Assembly (NCBI GenBank): GCA_963664585.2
Contig: CAXXEO010000002.1
Coordinates: 124,001-188,000 of the forward strand
Length of the DNA stretch: 64,000 nucleotides
Origin: G963664585 sp963664585
GTDB taxonomy: Bacteria; Bacillota; Clostridia; Oscillospirales; Ruminococcaceae
Reading direction: 5' to 3'
Shown piece after piece: positions 62,228-64,000 of this stretch. The notes under the pieces are model-generated. The model ran no database searches and had not been told where the DNA came from. It saw only the letters and a list, made by a program, of their open reading frames with translations. Position 1 is the stretch's first letter. Every line of letters starts with the position of its first letter. The position numbers and the translations under genes are program-made.

Positions 62228-63442
62228 TTATTTTGCGCCGTTTGCCTTTATATACATGGCCAAGAGCCTTGTCAGAAGCTCGTCTGACAAAGCCTCTTTG
62301 GTCATCTTGGGAAGCTCTTCAGTCCCCGCATCGGTAATAACGGTGACGACATTGGTATCCGCGCCAAAGCCCGCGCCTTCTGTTTTCAGGTTGTTGGCCA
62401 CGATCATATCAGCGTTCTTTCCCTTGAGCTTCTTTTTAGAGTTCTCCAGAAGATCCTTTGTCTCCATCGAGAAGCCACAGAGAATCTGGCCACCGCGCTT
62501 TCTTTCACCAAGCGCCTTCAAGATGTCAGGATTACGGACAAGGGCAATTGATAATTCCCCGTCCGATTTCTTGAGCTTATCGTCAGACACAACGGCGGGG
62601 CGGTAGTCTGCAACGGCCGCAGTCTTAATTATAATATCCATTTTATCCCCGCGGCTGAAAACGGCTTCGGCCATCTGGGCGGCACTTTCTATTTTGATCA
62701 GTTCGATACCCGCCGGGTCCTGCAGCGCAGTGGGGCCCGATACAAGGGTGACCTCCGCGCCGCGCAGACGGGCGGCCTTGGCCAGCTCATACCCCATCTT
62801 GCCGGTAGAGTGGTTGGAAATGAAGCGTACAGGGTCGATCGCCTCGCGTGTAGGACCGGCGGTGACCAACACCTTCATCCCCCCCATATCCTTGGGCTCG
62901 GCGAGGGTGTATATAATGGCGTCCATCAACTTCGGCAGCTCGGCCAGACGTCCCTTGCCCACATCACCACAGGCGAGCCAGCCGCTGTCCGCGTCCACAA
63001 TTTGCACACCCATCTCCAGGAGCATCGCCAGGTTGCGCTGGGTAGCGGGATTGTTGTACATGCCCGTATTCATGGCAGGTGCCACAATTTTGGGGCAGGA
63101 GCAGGCGAGAATCGTTGTAGAAAGCATATCATCTGCGATGCCCATGGCCATCTTGGCAATGATGTTGGCGGTAGCAGGCACCACGATAAAAAGACTGGCC
63201 TTTTTGGCAAGAGCCACATGTTGGACATTCCACTGAAAATTTCGGTCGAAGGTATCCACCGACACGCGGTTAGCTGTCAGGGTTTCAAAGGTGGTCGGGG
63301 TAACGAACTCGATGGCGTTTTTTGTCATGAGCACATGAACCTCAGCCCCCTGCTTGATGAGATCGCTCGCCAGCTGTGCCGCTTTATAGGCAGCGATGCC
63401 GCCGGTGATCCCCATCAGGATGGTTTTTCCCTTGAGCTTCAT
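62228..63442 (-). CDS. coaBC: Bifunctional phosphopantothenoylcysteine decarboxylase / synthetase
   Basis: 404 aa. CoaC (N-terminal, ~1-180) is a flavin decarboxylase with GITGGIAAYKAA, the PXMNxxM-like PAMNTGMY and SGWLACGDVGKGRL. CoaB (~185-404) has the VTAGPTREAIDPVRFISNHSTG region and CTP-site KKSDGEL. It makes 4'-phosphopantetheine for CoA. The product also underlies the dephospho-CoA-derived citrate lyase cofactor. Confidence 0.96.
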   Translation of the reverse strand: MKLKGKTILMGITGGIAAYKAAQLASDLIKQGAEVHVLMTKNAIEFVTPTTFETLTANRVSVDTFDRNFQWNVQHVALAKKASLFIVVPATANIIAKMAMGIADDMLSTTILACSCPKIVAPAMNTGMYNNPATQRNLAMLLEMGVQIVDADSGWLACGDVGKGRLAELPKLMDAIIYTLAEPKDMGGMKVLVTAGPTREAIDPVRFISNHSTGKMGYELAKAARLRGAEVTLVSGPTALQDPAGIELIKIESAAQMAEAVFSRGDKMDIIIKTAAVADYRPAVVSDDKLKKSDGELSIALVRNPDILKALGERKRGGQILCGFSMETKDLLENSKKKLKGKNADMIVANNLKTEGAGFGADTNVVTVITDAGTEELPKMTKEALSDELLTRLLAMYIKANGAK

Positions 63443-63656
63443 AAGCGCCTTTCTTCCTCCACGCAGTGCTTCTGTCCACTGGCAGCTTTATGTTTATCAG
63501 GCCGCGTGGAAGCCGATAAGCAGTTTTGATTTTCTCTTTGCAGAAGGCAAAAGAGATGGGAATTTCAAGCGGTAGGAAACAGGAACAAATTCGATGATGT
63601 GCTCTAAAATGCGCAAAAGCCGCCATGCGCAATATGCACAGGGCGGTCGGTGCAAA
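63443..63656. other. Gap between rpoZ and coaBC
   Basis: About 210 bases. No recognised gene or regulatory element. Confidence 0.4.
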
Positions 63657-63857
63657 TTAAAGGTTCGTGTTTTTTGTCTGCATCCTGCTGCTGCGCGCGA
63701 ACTCATCAACCGCCAGCTTCACCGGTTTTTCTTCCAACACCACATGATTTTCCTCTGCCTCAAGGGCGATTTCTCTCGCACGTTTCGCCACTTCAATCAC
63801 AAAAGCGTAACAGCTTTCATCCTTTTTCAAGATCTCACTCATAGCCGGTCTTAACAT
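63657..63857 (-). CDS. rpoZ: RNA polymerase omega subunit
   Basis: 66 aa. The omega signature is MLRPAMSEILKK near the start and AFVIEVAKRAREIA in the first helix. GGAGGG lies 6 nt before the ATG at 63857. The frame stays open upstream to the window edge, but omega proteins are about this size and the SD fixes this start. gmk normally lies just upstream, outside the window. Confidence 0.9.
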   Translation of the reverse strand: MLRPAMSEILKKDESCYAFVIEVAKRAREIALEAEENHVVLEEKPVKLAVDEFARSSRMQTKNTNL

Positions 63858-64000
63858 GATTAACCCTCCATCCATACTGCAAAGGCGCCAAAGCGCTTCG
63901 TACCACCACTGTATCTCGGCCAGCGGCGAAGCCTGATCTAAAGCCTGTATTACCAGTCTGTTATCCAAGTTGCTGCTGTTTTGCAGCGAAAGCCAAAAAG

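Noticed and set aside
63858..63968. N-terminal extension of rpoZ
   Set aside because: The frame is open to the window edge, but GGAGGG positions the start at 63857 and omega proteins match only from there.

Overview
The window looks like the chromosome of an anaerobic, endospore-forming member of the Clostridia (Firmicutes). The evidence is a complete sporulation sigma factor K gene, spoIVA beside a SipL-type DUF3794/LysM gene, a pyruvate formate-lyase pair, citrate lyase, a class 3 fructose-bisphosphatase, strong AGGAGG-type ribosome binding sites, and the housekeeping order rpoZ-coaBC-priA-def-fmt-yugP-rsmB-rlmN-prpC-prkC-rsgA-thiN. I cannot assign a genus.

Layout: 0-7.5 kb holds a 5'-truncated cobalamin-dependent methionine synthase, a membrane GAF/degenerate-GGDEF/HD-GYP protein, and a GH3-like/ICMT-like pair. 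8.4-15.5 kb holds a zinc-ribbon protein, TraX-like, fbp, pepD and cinA. 16-19.5 kb holds a ZTP (pfl-motif) riboswitch followed by pflB (one +1 frameshift) and pflA. 19.8-22.4 kb is the 5-oxoprolinase operon pxpABC. 22.6-27.4 kb is an AT-rich accessory patch: an amidotransferase-like protein, two divergent XRE-regulator/SLOG modules, and frame-disrupted GNAT, ribbon-helix-helix-like and TyrRS genes behind a leader-peptide attenuator. 27.5-33.7 kb is the citrate lyase locus (citDEF divergent from a citX-citG fusion and citC). 34-38.4 kb holds a DedA protein, then a small AT-rich island (protein kinase, ORF remnant, third SLOG/XRE module) bounded by identical 61-bp direct repeats, then sigK. 38.6-46 kb holds a DMT transporter, PduL, a family 4 UDG, a PRK06851-type ATPase, pyroglutamyl peptidase and an S9 peptidase. 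46.4-50.1 kb holds spoIVA, sipL and a 53-codon membrane ORF. 50.5-63.9 kb is the housekeeping cluster.

The most striking non-coding feature is a dispersed ~105-bp palindromic, MITE-like element present in 17 intergenic copies. It is absent between 22.55 and 30.43 kb. Its central hairpin loop (TTC or GAA) varies independently of element orientation. A second, looser class of intergenic hairpins has locus-specific stems. No tRNA, rRNA, CRISPR array, transposase or integrase was recognised.

Metabolic picture: pyruvate is cleaved to acetyl-CoA and formate by PflB under probable ZTP control. Acetyl-CoA could become acetyl-phosphate through the lone PduL. Citrate is cleaved by citrate lyase. Peptides and pyroglutamate are handled by PepD, the S9 peptidase, Pcp and PxpABC. 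The candidate undescribed system is the recurrent XRE/SLOG module: three copies in 14 kb, two carried on a 0.5-kb direct duplication with different regulators and one beside a protein kinase on a repeat-bounded island.
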